Origin: CBDESN01 sp965242495
Lineage (GTDB): Bacteria; Pseudomonadota; Alphaproteobacteria; MPNO01
Length of the DNA: 64,000 nucleotides
Reading direction: 5' to 3'
NCBI GenBank assembly: GCA_965242495.1
Contig: OZ251446.1
Coordinates: 434,001-498,000, forward strand
Each line of letters begins with the position of its first letter. Position 1 is the stretch's first letter. A program made the position numbers and the translations under genes. The notes beneath the pieces were generated by a model. The model did no database searches and was not told the origin of the DNA. It was given only the letters and a program-made list of their open reading frames with translations. This document shows, one piece after another, positions 17,459-25,574 of the stretch.

Positions 17459-18373
17459 CTACGGCGCAGTGCAAGGATGCCGTTCGATCCAGTGGCGGGC
17501 GATGTCGATGCGCCGGCACACCCAGACGCGGTCGTGCTGGAGGACGTAGTCCAGGAAACGGGCGAGGGCGGCGGCCCGGCCCGGCCGGCCCGCGAGCCGG
17601 CAATGGAGCCCGACGTTCATCATCTTGGGCGCGGTTTCGCCCTCGGCGTACAAGGTATCGAACGAATCCTTGAGATAACCGAAGAACCCGTCGCCCGAAG
17701 TAAAGCCGGGCGGCACGGCGAATTTCATGTCGTTGTTGTCGAGCGAATAGGGGATCACCAGATGCGGCCGATCGTCGACGGCGACCCAATAGGGGAGATC
17801 GTCGTTATAGGCGTCCGAATCGTAGAGGAAGCCGCCTTCCTCGACGACCAGCCGCCGGGTGATCGGACTCACCCGGCCAGTATACCAGCCGAGCGGGCGC
17901 TCGCCGAGTATCCGCCGGTGGACTTCGATCGTTCGCGTCATATGCGCGCGCTCGGTCGCCTCGTCGACGAACTGGTAGTCGATCCAGCGATAGCCGTGCG
18001 ACGCGACCTCGTGGCCGGCGTCGCGCATCGCGATCACGGCCTCCGGATTGCGCTCGATCGCAAGCCCGACGGCGTAGCAGGTGAAGCGGAGGCCGCGCTG
18101 CTCGAACAGCCGCATCAGACGCCAGACCCCGGCCCGGCTGCCGTATTCGTACATGGTCTCGGTGTTGATGTTGCGCACGCCTTCGAGCGGCTGGCCGCCC
18201 GGCGTCTCGCTGAGAAAGACCTCCGAATGGGTGTCGCCGTTGAGCACCGTGTTTTCGCCGCCCTCTTCGTAATTGACGACGAACTGCACCGCGATCCGCG
18301 CCCCGCCGGGCCAGTCGGGGTCGGGCGGGTTGCGGCCGTAGCCGATGAAATCTCTGACGTAGGGCTCTTCCAT
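17459..18373 (-). CDS. puuE: Allantoinase, polysaccharide-deacetylase type
   Basis: A 304-residue member of the carbohydrate esterase 4 fold that hydrolyses allantoin to allantoate. The sequence starts YVRDFIGYGRNPPDPDWPGG, which is diagnostic for PuuE, and contains NYEEGGENTVLNGD, the HEVASHGYRWIDYQ histidine motif and SPITRRLVVEEGG. It is unrelated to amidohydrolase-type allantoinases and does not need metal in characterised members. It is convergent with the purine operon, with 11 bp between stops, and completes the pathway. Allantoate-degrading enzymes are not in the window. Confidence 0.93.
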   Translation of the reverse strand: MEEPYVRDFIGYGRNPPDPDWPGGARIAVQFVVNYEEGGENTVLNGDTHSEVFLSETPGGQPLEGVRNINTETMYEYGSRAGVWRLMRLFEQRGLRFTCYAVGLAIERNPEAVIAMRDAGHEVASHGYRWIDYQFVDEATERAHMTRTIEVHRRILGERPLGWYTGRVSPITRRLVVEEGGFLYDSDAYNDDLPYWVAVDDRPHLVIPYSLDNNDMKFAVPPGFTSGDGFFGYLKDSFDTLYAEGETAPKMMNVGLHCRLAGRPGRAAALARFLDYVLQHDRVWVCRRIDIARHWIERHPCTAP

Positions 18374-18442
18374 GATACGAATCCACGCATTGCAATTCGG
18401 TCACCGTTCCATTATGATGCCATATGGTTACGAAAGCAAATT

Positions 18443-19483
18443 CTATTTTGGCGTGTTGTTCGATTTAAAAATCAGGCAGCGCTGCGCGGAGAAGCTTGCG
18501 AGGAAGAGGATTGGCTCCACGACAAGTTTGACGACGACTGGCGTGCAGTCGAACCATTCCGACAATATGCGGACGCCGATGCCCGATGCCGTGGCGATCA
18601 AGAACGCAAGAATTAGATACGCGATGGCGTCCTGAAACAGATCACGACGATATTTTCTTCGGAATACAAAATGTCGATTGCAGAGAAAATTAAAAGATCC
18701 AGATAGTATTCGAGCTATGTACGTACTGAACAAGACATCATTCGAATAATGATATAGGAAAGCAAAAAGAGAAACGTCTACCCCAAAGGATCCAAAAGAT
18801 GCAGCCGAAAATCGAAAAAATACAGTGTAAATATCAATCGAGTCGCGGATAGGACGGAAATGACTCATGCGATTTCCATCAATGTAGACAGTACTGATGT
18901 CTGTTTCATGGAATGAAAAATTTAGTTGCTTGGCAAGCAAAATTATCTCGATCTCGAATCTGTAGCGAGCGGATGTTATGGAAAGAGATTGTTCGGCAAG
19001 TTTCCTTGGAAGCGCCCGCAAGCCTGTTTGTGTATCCTTGAGATCGATTCCAGCAATCGATCGAAGCATTATCTTTGTTAATTTATTTCCCATCGCGCTC
19101 TTGAAGGGAATGTCTTCCTCGAAATTTCTCGTTCCGAGAATGAACGTGTTAGGGTACGATTTGACCGTATCGAAAATTTGAACAACGTCTTTGAGCAAAT
19201 GTTGCCCATCCGAATCGACTGTAACAATATGCGTAATTGCATTATTCGATAGAAGGTAACGAAATCCCGTTTTCAACGCTTCTCCTTTTCCGAGATTTTT
19301 GTCGTGATGAATTACGGTGATATTATGCATATCTTCAAGTTTACGGAAGGATGACGTTTTGTTCGATCCGTCATTCACGATAACGATATCCGCAGTCCTC
19401 CTGGAACACAGATCATCGACGAGCTTAACCAATGTTTCAGGTGGATCCAGAGCAGGTATGACGATTCCGATCACGGGTCGCAT
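18443..19483 (-). CDS. GT2 glycosyltransferase fused to a GtrA-like membrane domain
   Basis: A 346-residue bifunctional protein. Residues 1 to about 210 are a family 2 glycosyltransferase of the dolichol/bactoprenol-phosphate sugar synthase type: IGIVIPALDPPETL, IVIVNDGSNK, NLGKGEALKTGF, then the metal-binding DSDGQH. Residues from about 225 on carry four membrane spans of the GtrA/DPMS type, which is linked to flipping of the lipid-linked sugar. The gene is much richer in A+T than both flanks, so it was probably acquired. The membrane glycosyltransferase gene at 19471-21246 overlaps its start by 13 bp. Together they resemble gtrAB-gtrC O-antigen modification cassettes, with A and B fused. 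Confidence 0.85.
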   Translation of the reverse strand: MRPVIGIVIPALDPPETLVKLVDDLCSRRTADIVIVNDGSNKTSSFRKLEDMHNITVIHHDKNLGKGEALKTGFRYLLSNNAITHIVTVDSDGQHLLKDVVQIFDTVKSYPNTFILGTRNFEEDIPFKSAMGNKLTKIMLRSIAGIDLKDTQTGLRALPRKLAEQSLSITSARYRFEIEIILLAKQLNFSFHETDISTVYIDGNRMSHFRPIRDSIDIYTVFFRFSAASFGSFGVDVSLFAFLYHYSNDVLFSTYIARILSGSFNFLCNRHFVFRRKYRRDLFQDAIAYLILAFLIATASGIGVRILSEWFDCTPVVVKLVVEPILFLASFSAQRCLIFKSNNTPK

Positions 19484-21246
19484 GTTTCACGTTTCGTCAC
19501 CGCATCGCCAATCAAGCGATATGCCGTGTAGTTTGGGTTCATCGAGCTGCGAGACCGTGGGAAGACGACTGAGAACCAGTCTTCGCATTTCACGACAAGC
19601 TTACGAAACAGTGTTGCCGCTGGGTGACGAGTGCCCGACTCGAACAGATAGTCGGGGCGATCACGAGCGATTTCTTTTTTGATTCGTTCGATGTTGAGTT
19701 TCGTTATGCGATAATTTGGCCGAATAATGGGATTGTGTGCATAAAAAATACCGTAGGCGATTGGGTCGGACGTCCATACCGTCTTACCGCTACGGTAAAT
19801 GTTGCGATAAACGAACTCTGCATTTTCTGCAAAATATGTATAGATAGTTGTTTTTCCGCCGTCATAGGGTGAAAACGCAACTCCTCTGTCGGTGTATCGT
19901 CTCCAGGCATCGATCCCGGAAAAAGCGACCGCTATCGCGGCGAAGCTATAGACGAAGATACGGACGCGAGGCGAGATCGGGGGAGGGGGGGGGTACTATG
20001 GCGTGCGGAGGCCTTTATTTCGTTCGCGGCGATCAGCAGCGCAGCTATCGCTACGATATGCAAACCGAGTCGTAGTCCATATGCGCCGAAAAGAAACCAG
20101 AGCAGAAGAGAGGGGATGATCAAGCAAAAGAAAACGTCTCGTCCCGTGCGCCTACGGAGAAGGATCAAGCAGCACAAAATCAAAACGAAAATGATACCGG
20201 GCCGGCTACCCATGAGGCTGCCAGGAGCGAAGAGCAATTGTTCGAGCCAGGATCGATCCTCCATCGACCGTCCGATGACGCCTTGGTTGTCCATGAAGCC
20301 GTCCCCTTCGGTCGCCATCCAGAGCAGGCCGCAGCAGCAAGAGATGGCGACTGGAATCAATCTGGTGTATGGCCTTCGACGTCGAACGACATCCACGGTG
20401 GAGAGAAAAGGAAGTGCGAACACAAGCCAGATCAGTGCTGGTTGCTTGCTGAGCCCGGCAACTACCGCGGCAACGCTCGACAGCCAAAGGTGAAGACTTC
20501 CGTAGGGAGATCTCCTATCCTGAAGATAGAGAGCGACCGAGACGACCAGAGCTGGCACCATGAGAGTCTCCGCGTGACCGCGGGCGAGCTGTCTGGAAAG
20601 CTCTGCGGCGAATAGGACGAATACGATAACGGCCATGGACCATAGAAGAGATCTGGATGTTTGGTCAGGATTCGCTGTCCCAATGGCTGCCATAAGTGAT
20701 GCCGTGAATATAAAAAAACTACATTTTACTGGCGATTGAAGATCTATACTTCCGAGAAGTTGATAACTCCAAGCAATCAAGTAAGGAAATGTTTGAGTGT
20801 AGGGCGCTACAGTGAAGAACAAATCATGACCTTCTCCTCGTGTATGTTGGATAGCCCACAAATTCCAACTGTAAATCTCGTCATGGATCTCAAATCCGGA
20901 AACACCAAGTCTGGCGGCGGCGGGTAGAGCTACGCAAAAACTGATCAGATACACAAGCCGGTGCGCAGTTGGCCAGTGAATATTCACTGTAGGTCGGATT
21001 TTGTATAAACGCCAAGCTGAAATCATTAAGAAAATGATTGTAATCCACAAGACATTCGTGTCGGTGAAGAGGTTGACTTTTTTGAGTATTCGAGCCAGTA
21101 TAGTAACAATCAAGACGCTGACAACGGGTACCGCATAAGCGATTCGTGAGTCGAATGCGGCGCGAGGAATCAGCGCCAGACCAGGGGCAAGATATATCCC
21201 AACAACCAAAGCGCCGATGTAGAACCCGTACATCTCAAGTTCCATA
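19471..21246 (-). pseudogene. GtrC/GT-C-like membrane glycosyltransferase, frameshifted at a 9-base homopolymer
   Basis: From MYGFYIGALVVGIYL onward the protein shows about ten or more hydrophobic spans and a GT-C-like periplasmic loop (FEIHDEIYSW...VAPYTQTFPYLIAWSY). At 19976-19990 the plus strand reads five G, A, nine G. As sequenced, the frame ends at 19932. One more base in the nine-G run restores an open frame through a further membrane span (RIFVYSFAAIAVAFSGI) and a soluble tail (VWTSDPIAYGIFYAHNP) to a stop at 19471-19473, overlapping the GT2-GtrA gene. The intact product would be about 590 residues. The shift may be phase variation, decay or a read error. AT-rich like its partner. Confidence 0.7.
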
Positions 21247-21386
21247 ACGGTTACCAACACATCGTACCTTACCGATCGCCTGGATGCAAGACATGGAATG
21301 ATTCGATCATGCGGATCTCGAGACTCGCCCGCCGCGGCGAGCTTTGCTACCTTCCCGCCCGTCGCTTGCCTTGAGAGGGGTTCGCC

Positions 21387-21953
21387 ATGAGCCGCCTGCC
21401 CGATCTGCCGCGGGAGCGGATGACGGAAGCCCAGCGCCGCGCCTACGACGACATCGTCGCCGGGCCGCGCGGCAGCGTTCGCGGCCCGCTCGGCGTCTGG
21501 GTGCGGACCCCGGGGCTCGCGGAGCATGCGCAGCGGCTGGGGGCTTTTCTCCGCTATGAGGGGAGCCTTGCCGGCAGGCTGCGCGAGCTCGCGATCCTGA
21601 TCGTGGCCCGGCGCTGGACGGCGCAGTTCGAATGGTTCGCCCATGCGCCGATCGCCGAAGAGGAAGGGCTCGACCCCGGCATCGTCGCGGCGATCGCCGC
21701 GCGCCGGACGCCCGACTTCGGCGATCCCGCCGAAGCGGCGGTGTTCGCCTTCTGCGCCGAGCTGCTGGAGACGCACCGCGTCGCCGACGACACCTACGCC
21801 GCCGCCTTCGAACAGGTCGGCGAACAGGGCGTCATCGAGCTGGTGGGCCTGATCGGCTATTACACGCTGGTGTCGGCGACGCTCAACGCCTTCGAAGTCC
21901 CGGTGCCGCCGGGCGAGGATCCGCCGCTCGAGGACGGATCGACGCGGGCTTGA
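21387..21953 (+). CDS. Carboxymuconolactone decarboxylase-like (AhpD fold) protein
   Basis: A 188-residue protein of the CMD/AhpD fold, seen in RLRELAILIVARRWTAQFEWFAHAPIAEEEG and the following helices with FCAELLETHRVADDTY and LIGYYTLVSATLNAF. The redox CxxC found in AhpD is absent, so it is not a peroxidase partner and is closer to the lactone decarboxylase branch or to uncharacterised relatives common near aromatic catabolism genes. The start has GAGAGGGG upstream. It stands alone between the low-GC cassette and the small-ORF leader; the next gene in the same direction is 416 bp on. Confidence 0.82.
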   Translation: MSRLPDLPRERMTEAQRRAYDDIVAGPRGSVRGPLGVWVRTPGLAEHAQRLGAFLRYEGSLAGRLRELAILIVARRWTAQFEWFAHAPIAEEEGLDPGIVAAIAARRTPDFGDPAEAAVFAFCAELLETHRVADDTYAAAFEQVGEQGVIELVGLIGYYTLVSATLNAFEVPVPPGEDPPLEDGSTRA

Positions 21954-21998
21954 CAGCCCGTTGCGGGGCCGCGGACTATGCGCCCGAGTGCAACGACG

Positions 21999-22012
21999 GA
22001 AAGGAGGTGATC
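21999..22012 (+). promoter_or_regulatory. Exceptionally long Shine-Dalgarno site
   Basis: GAAAGGAGGTGATC is complementary over 14 bases to the usual 3' tail of bacterial 16S rRNA (GATCACCTCCTTTC). It is far longer than the sites used by genes in this window and sets the start of the 28-codon ORF at 22015, with 7 bases between GGAGG and ATG. Confidence 0.75.
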
Positions 22013-22014
22013 GG

Positions 22015-22101
22015 ATGTCTGACCTTTTGGTGACCGTGTTTGCCGCGGCGGCGTCCGCCGATACGACGAACATGGCGGCTTCGATCACGCCAACCGGGTG
22101 A
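22015..22101 (+). CDS. 28-residue small protein or leader peptide
   Basis: The ORF encodes MSDLLVTVFAAAASADTT followed by about ten more residues and a TGA at 22099-22101. It is too short for family assignment; no run of one amino acid that would mark a classical amino-acid attenuator is seen. The reason to call it is the near-perfect 14-base Shine-Dalgarno sequence before it and an inverted repeat plus a terminator directly after it. It precedes the Gfo/Idh-DUF993-TIM-barrel operon by 270 bp. It could be a regulatory leader ORF for that operon, a stand-alone micro-protein, or a ribosome-stalling element. Direct evidence is only the sequence signals. Confidence 0.55.
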   Translation: MSDLLVTVFAAAASADTTNMAASITPTG

Positions 22102-22126
22102 TCGGGCGCCGACGGCCCAATCACGG

Positions 22127-22206
22127 GGACCGCGCAACCAGAACATCGCGGTCCAACCAAACGGTTTCTCTCTTGGCGCCGCCCGGCAAGGGTGGCGCCT
22201 TCTTTC
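22127..22206 (+). terminator. Stem-loop followed by intrinsic terminator
   Basis: GGACCGCG (22127-22134) pairs with CGCGGTCC (22147-22154). Then GGCGCCGCCC and GGGTGGCGCC (22175-22199) form a 10-bp stem with a GGCAA loop, followed by TTCTTTC. The pair follows the small ORF and precedes the operon at 22370, the order seen in attenuators. The rest of the 21954-22369 gap shows nothing recognisable. Confidence 0.65.
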
Positions 22207-22369
22207 GCCGCTGCGCCCGTGAACCGCCCGCGGGGTCGGAGCGAATCCGTTCGTCGATCCGGCCGGCGAGGGCGTGGCGCAGCTTTCCTGCGATCTGCGA
22301 AATTGATCCCATGCCGCGATTGCGCCATCCTCGCGACGATGGAATCGGGGGTGGAATCAGGAGTGCGGC

Positions 22370-23521
22370 ATGAGCGAACATCGCCTCGGGATCATCATGA
22401 ACGGCGTCACCGGGCGCATGGGAACCAACCAGCATCTGATTCGCTCGGTGCTCGAAATCATGAAGGAAGGCGGGGTTGCGCTCTCGAACGGCGACCGCGT
22501 GATGCCCGATCCGATCCTGGTCGGGCGCGATCCCGGCAAGCTGGAGACGCTGGCGCGGACCCACGGCGTCGAGCGCTGGACCGCCGATCTCGACGCAGCC
22601 ATCGGCGACCCGGCGGACGCGCTGTATTTCGATACCGCCAGCACCAACGGGCGCGCCGGATTGTTGCGCAAGGCGATCGCCGCGGGCAAGCACGTCTATT
22701 GCGAGAAGCCGGTCGCCGCGACGCTGGCCGATGCGCTCGCCGTCTGCCGCGCCGCCGAGCGGGCCGGGGTGAAGCACGGCGTCGTGCAGGACAAGATATT
22801 CCTGCCCGGCCTGCGCAAGATGAAGCGGCTGATGGACGAGGGCTTCTTCGGCCGGCTGCTTACGGTCAAGATCGACTTCGGCTATTGGGTGTTCGAGGGC
22901 GATTGGCGCGCCGCCCAGCGGCCGAGCTGGAACTACCGCAAGGACGACGGCGGCGGCATCATTCTCGACATGATGCCGCATTGGCGCTACGTGCTCGACA
23001 ACGTGTTCGGCGAGGTGCGGAGCGTCGTTTGCCGCGGCGCGGTCAATTTCGACCGGCGCTGGGACGAGAAGGGCGATCCCTACGACGCCGACGCCGATGA
23101 CGGCTGCTGCGCCCTGGTCGAGCTCGACAACGGCGCGGTGGCGCAGATTTTCGCCTCCTGGTGCACGCGCGTCCGCAAGGACGACCTGGTGACCTTCCAC
23201 GCCGACGGGGTGTTGGGCGCGGCGGTGTCCGGGTTGACGCGCTGCATGATCCAGGATCGCGAGGCCACGCCGTCGCCGGTATGGAACCCGGACGAGCCGC
23301 AGAAAACCGACTTCTTCGGCAGCTGGCGGGAATACGGCGCCGAACTCGCCTTCGACAACGGCTTCAAGATGGAATGGGAGATGTTCATCCGCAGCCTGTA
23401 CGAGGAGGCGCCGTTCCAGTGGACCCTCCGCGAGGGCGCCAAAGGCGTGCAGCTGGCGGAGTTGGCGATGCGCAGCTGGGCCGAACGCCGCTGGATCGAC
23501 GTGCCCGCGCTGGAGGCCTGA
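22370..23521 (+). CDS. Gfo/Idh/MocA family oxidoreductase
   Basis: A 383-residue NAD(P)-dependent oxidoreductase. The N-terminal Rossmann domain contains LGIIMNGVTGRMGTNQH, an unusual variant of the GxGxxG loop, and the family's catalytic lysine is in VYCEKPVAATLADAL. The C-terminal alpha/beta domain begins with KIDFGYWVFEGDWRAAQRP. Members oxidise sugars, inositols or their acids. It opens a three-gene operon with a DUF993 protein 2 bp on and a TIM-barrel isomerase, an arrangement that suggests a sugar or cyclitol catabolic pathway. The start is the first ATG after an AGGAGT-type site. A putative leader lies upstream. Confidence 0.88.
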   Translation: MSEHRLGIIMNGVTGRMGTNQHLIRSVLEIMKEGGVALSNGDRVMPDPILVGRDPGKLETLARTHGVERWTADLDAAIGDPADALYFDTASTNGRAGLLRKAIAAGKHVYCEKPVAATLADALAVCRAAERAGVKHGVVQDKIFLPGLRKMKRLMDEGFFGRLLTVKIDFGYWVFEGDWRAAQRPSWNYRKDDGGGIILDMMPHWRYVLDNVFGEVRSVVCRGAVNFDRRWDEKGDPYDADADDGCCALVELDNGAVAQIFASWCTRVRKDDLVTFHADGVLGAAVSGLTRCMIQDREATPSPVWNPDEPQKTDFFGSWREYGAELAFDNGFKMEWEMFIRSLYEEAPFQWTLREGAKGVQLAELAMRSWAERRWIDVPALEA

Positions 23522-23523
23522 AC

Positions 23524-24690
23524 GTGCCGACGCTGAATCTTCCGGTCGAGGGAGAAGAACTCCGACCCTACCGCATGGGGCTGCCGGGCGATTTTCCCGC
23601 GACCGCGGACCGTCCGTTCGACCGTGCGGCCTTCGCCGCGGCGCATGTCGTCGCCGATCCGCGCGCCGATCACGACCCGTGGCTCGAACCCGCGATCGAC
23701 TGGGATCGGACGATCGCCTTCCGTCGGCATCTGTGGCGGCTGGGGCTCGGTGTCGCCGAGGCGATGGATACGGCCCAGCGGGGGGCGGGGCTCGATTGGC
23801 CAGCCTCGCGCGAACTCATCCGCCGCAGCGTCGATGCGGCTCGCGATACGCCCGGCGCCGTCGTCGCCTGCGGGATCGGGACCGATCACCTGCCGGCGGA
23901 GAGCGCCGCGACCCTCGACGACGTGATCGCCGCCTACGAATCGCAATGCGAGACCGTCGAGCGTTTCGGCGGGCGCATCGTCATGATGGCGAGCCGTGCG
24001 CTCGCCGCCTGCGCGGCCGGGCCGGAGGACTATGCGACGGTCTATCACCGCATCCTCGGCCAGGTCGCTCGGCCGGTGATCGTCCATTGGCTCGGCGAGA
24101 TGTTCGACCCGGCGCTCGAAGGATATTGGGGCCATCGGGACTACGATGCGGCGATGGAGGCGTGCCTCGCGGTGATCGAGCCGATGGCCGACAAGGTCGA
24201 CGGGATCAAGATATCGCTGCTCGACAAGGAGAAGGAGATCGCCATGCGCCGCCGGCTGCCGGCGGGCGTGCGCATGTATACCGGTGACGACTTCAACTAT
24301 GCCGAGTTGATCGCCGGCGACGAGGAAGGCCATAGCGACGCCCTGCTCGGGATTTTCGACGCCATCGCCCCGGCCGCATCGGCCGCGCTGGCGGCCCTCT
24401 CCGGCAACCGGCCGCAGGACTTCCACGATATCCTCGCGCCGACCGCGGCGTTGTCGCGCCACGTCTTCGCCGCGCCGACGCGCTTCTACAAGACCGGCGT
24501 GGTGCTGATGGCCTATCTCAACGGCCACCAGGATCATTTCACGATGATCGGCGGCCAGCAGAGCGCGCGCTCGATCGGCCATCTCGCCGAACTGTTCCGG
24601 CGCGCCGACCGATGCGGGCTGTTGCGCGATCCGGAGTTGGCGGCGGCGCGGATGAAGCGCGTGCTCGCCGTCCACGGGATCGAGAATTAG
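23524..24690 (+). CDS. DUF993 (dihydrodipicolinate synthase-like) family protein
   Basis: A 388-residue TIM-barrel protein of the DUF993 family, related to the DapA aldolase superfamily. Visible segments are DWDRTIAFRRHLW near the start, CGIGTDHLPAE, VIVHWLGEMFDPALEGYWG, and KISLLDKEKEIAMR, whose lysine in DGIKIS is the likely Schiff-base residue by analogy with DapA. The family has no settled function; it occurs with Gfo/Idh oxidoreductases and sugar isomerases as here. A retro-aldol step on an oxidised sugar is plausible inference. It uses a GTG start 2 bp after the preceding stop. Confidence 0.8.
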   Translation: MPTLNLPVEGEELRPYRMGLPGDFPATADRPFDRAAFAAAHVVADPRADHDPWLEPAIDWDRTIAFRRHLWRLGLGVAEAMDTAQRGAGLDWPASRELIRRSVDAARDTPGAVVACGIGTDHLPAESAATLDDVIAAYESQCETVERFGGRIVMMASRALAACAAGPEDYATVYHRILGQVARPVIVHWLGEMFDPALEGYWGHRDYDAAMEACLAVIEPMADKVDGIKISLLDKEKEIAMRRRLPAGVRMYTGDDFNYAELIAGDEEGHSDALLGIFDAIAPAASAALAALSGNRPQDFHDILAPTAALSRHVFAAPTRFYKTGVVLMAYLNGHQDHFTMIGGQQSARSIGHLAELFRRADRCGLLRDPELAAARMKRVLAVHGIEN

Positions 24691-24693
24691 GCC

Positions 24694-25509
24694 GTGCCCG
24701 GCGTCGACCGGCTGTCGATCAACCAGATCACCACCCGCGACCGGTGGTCCCTGCGCGAGGCGATCGAGGGCTATGCCCGCCACGGCGTGCGGGCGATCTG
24801 TGTATGGCGGGACAAGCTGGCGGCCTGCGGCGTAGACGATGCCGTCCGGCTGCTCGACGACCACGGCATGACCGTGACCGGGTTGTGCCGGGGCGGGGCG
24901 TTCACCGGGCCGAGCCCGGCCGAGCGCCGCGCCGCGCTCGACGACAACCGCCGCGCCGTGGACGAAGCAAGGGCCATCGGCGCCGCCTGCCTCGTCCTCG
25001 TCGCCGGCGGCCCGCCCGAAGGCTCGCGTGACTTGGCCGGAGCGCGGGAGCGCGTCCGCGACGGCATCGCCTCGCTCCTCGACCACGCCCGCGCCGCCGG
25101 CGTGCCGCTCGCGATCGAGCCGCTGCATCCGATGCAGCTGCATCGCGCCTGCGTCAACACCCTGGCGCAGGCCAACGGACTGTGCGACGAACTCGGCGCG
25201 GGGCTCGGCGTCGCCGTCGACGTCTACCACGTCTGGTGGGATCCCCGGCTGGAGGCCGAGATCGACCGCGCCGCCGGTCGTATCCTCGCATTCCACGTCT
25301 GCGACTGGCTCATTCCCACGACCGATCTTCTGCTCGACCGCGGCATGATGGGCGACGGCGTGATCGACATCCCGCGCATCCGCGCATGGGTCGAACGCGC
25401 CGGCTATGCGGGCTTCAACGAGGTCGAGATCTTCTCCCGCAGCTGGTGGCGGCGCGACCCGGACGAGGTGGTGCGGATCTGCATCGAACGCCACCGGACC
25501 TGCGTCTGA
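24694..25509 (+). CDS. Sugar phosphate isomerase/epimerase-like TIM barrel protein
   Basis: A 271-residue xylose-isomerase-like barrel (AP endonuclease 2 family fold). Metal-binding positions typical of the family are visible in LAIEPLHPMQ (Glu), GVAVDVYHVWWDP (Asp, His), LAFHVCDW (His) and FNEVEIFS (Glu). It is encoded 3 bp after the DUF993 gene and starts at GTG. With the oxidoreductase and DUF993 protein it forms a compact catabolic operon whose substrate is unknown. Such proteins interconvert keto and aldo sugars or epimerise them; hydroxypyruvate isomerases and inosose isomerases are close in fold. Confidence 0.85.
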   Translation: MPGVDRLSINQITTRDRWSLREAIEGYARHGVRAICVWRDKLAACGVDDAVRLLDDHGMTVTGLCRGGAFTGPSPAERRAALDDNRRAVDEARAIGAACLVLVAGGPPEGSRDLAGARERVRDGIASLLDHARAAGVPLAIEPLHPMQLHRACVNTLAQANGLCDELGAGLGVAVDVYHVWWDPRLEAEIDRAAGRILAFHVCDWLIPTTDLLLDRGMMGDGVIDIPRIRAWVERAGYAGFNEVEIFSRSWWRRDPDEVVRICIERHRTCV

Positions 25510-25574
25510 CGCGCTGGCCCCGCCATCCGATCGGCGCTAGCATCCCGCGCGTGAGCCGTATCGGAGGGGATGCG

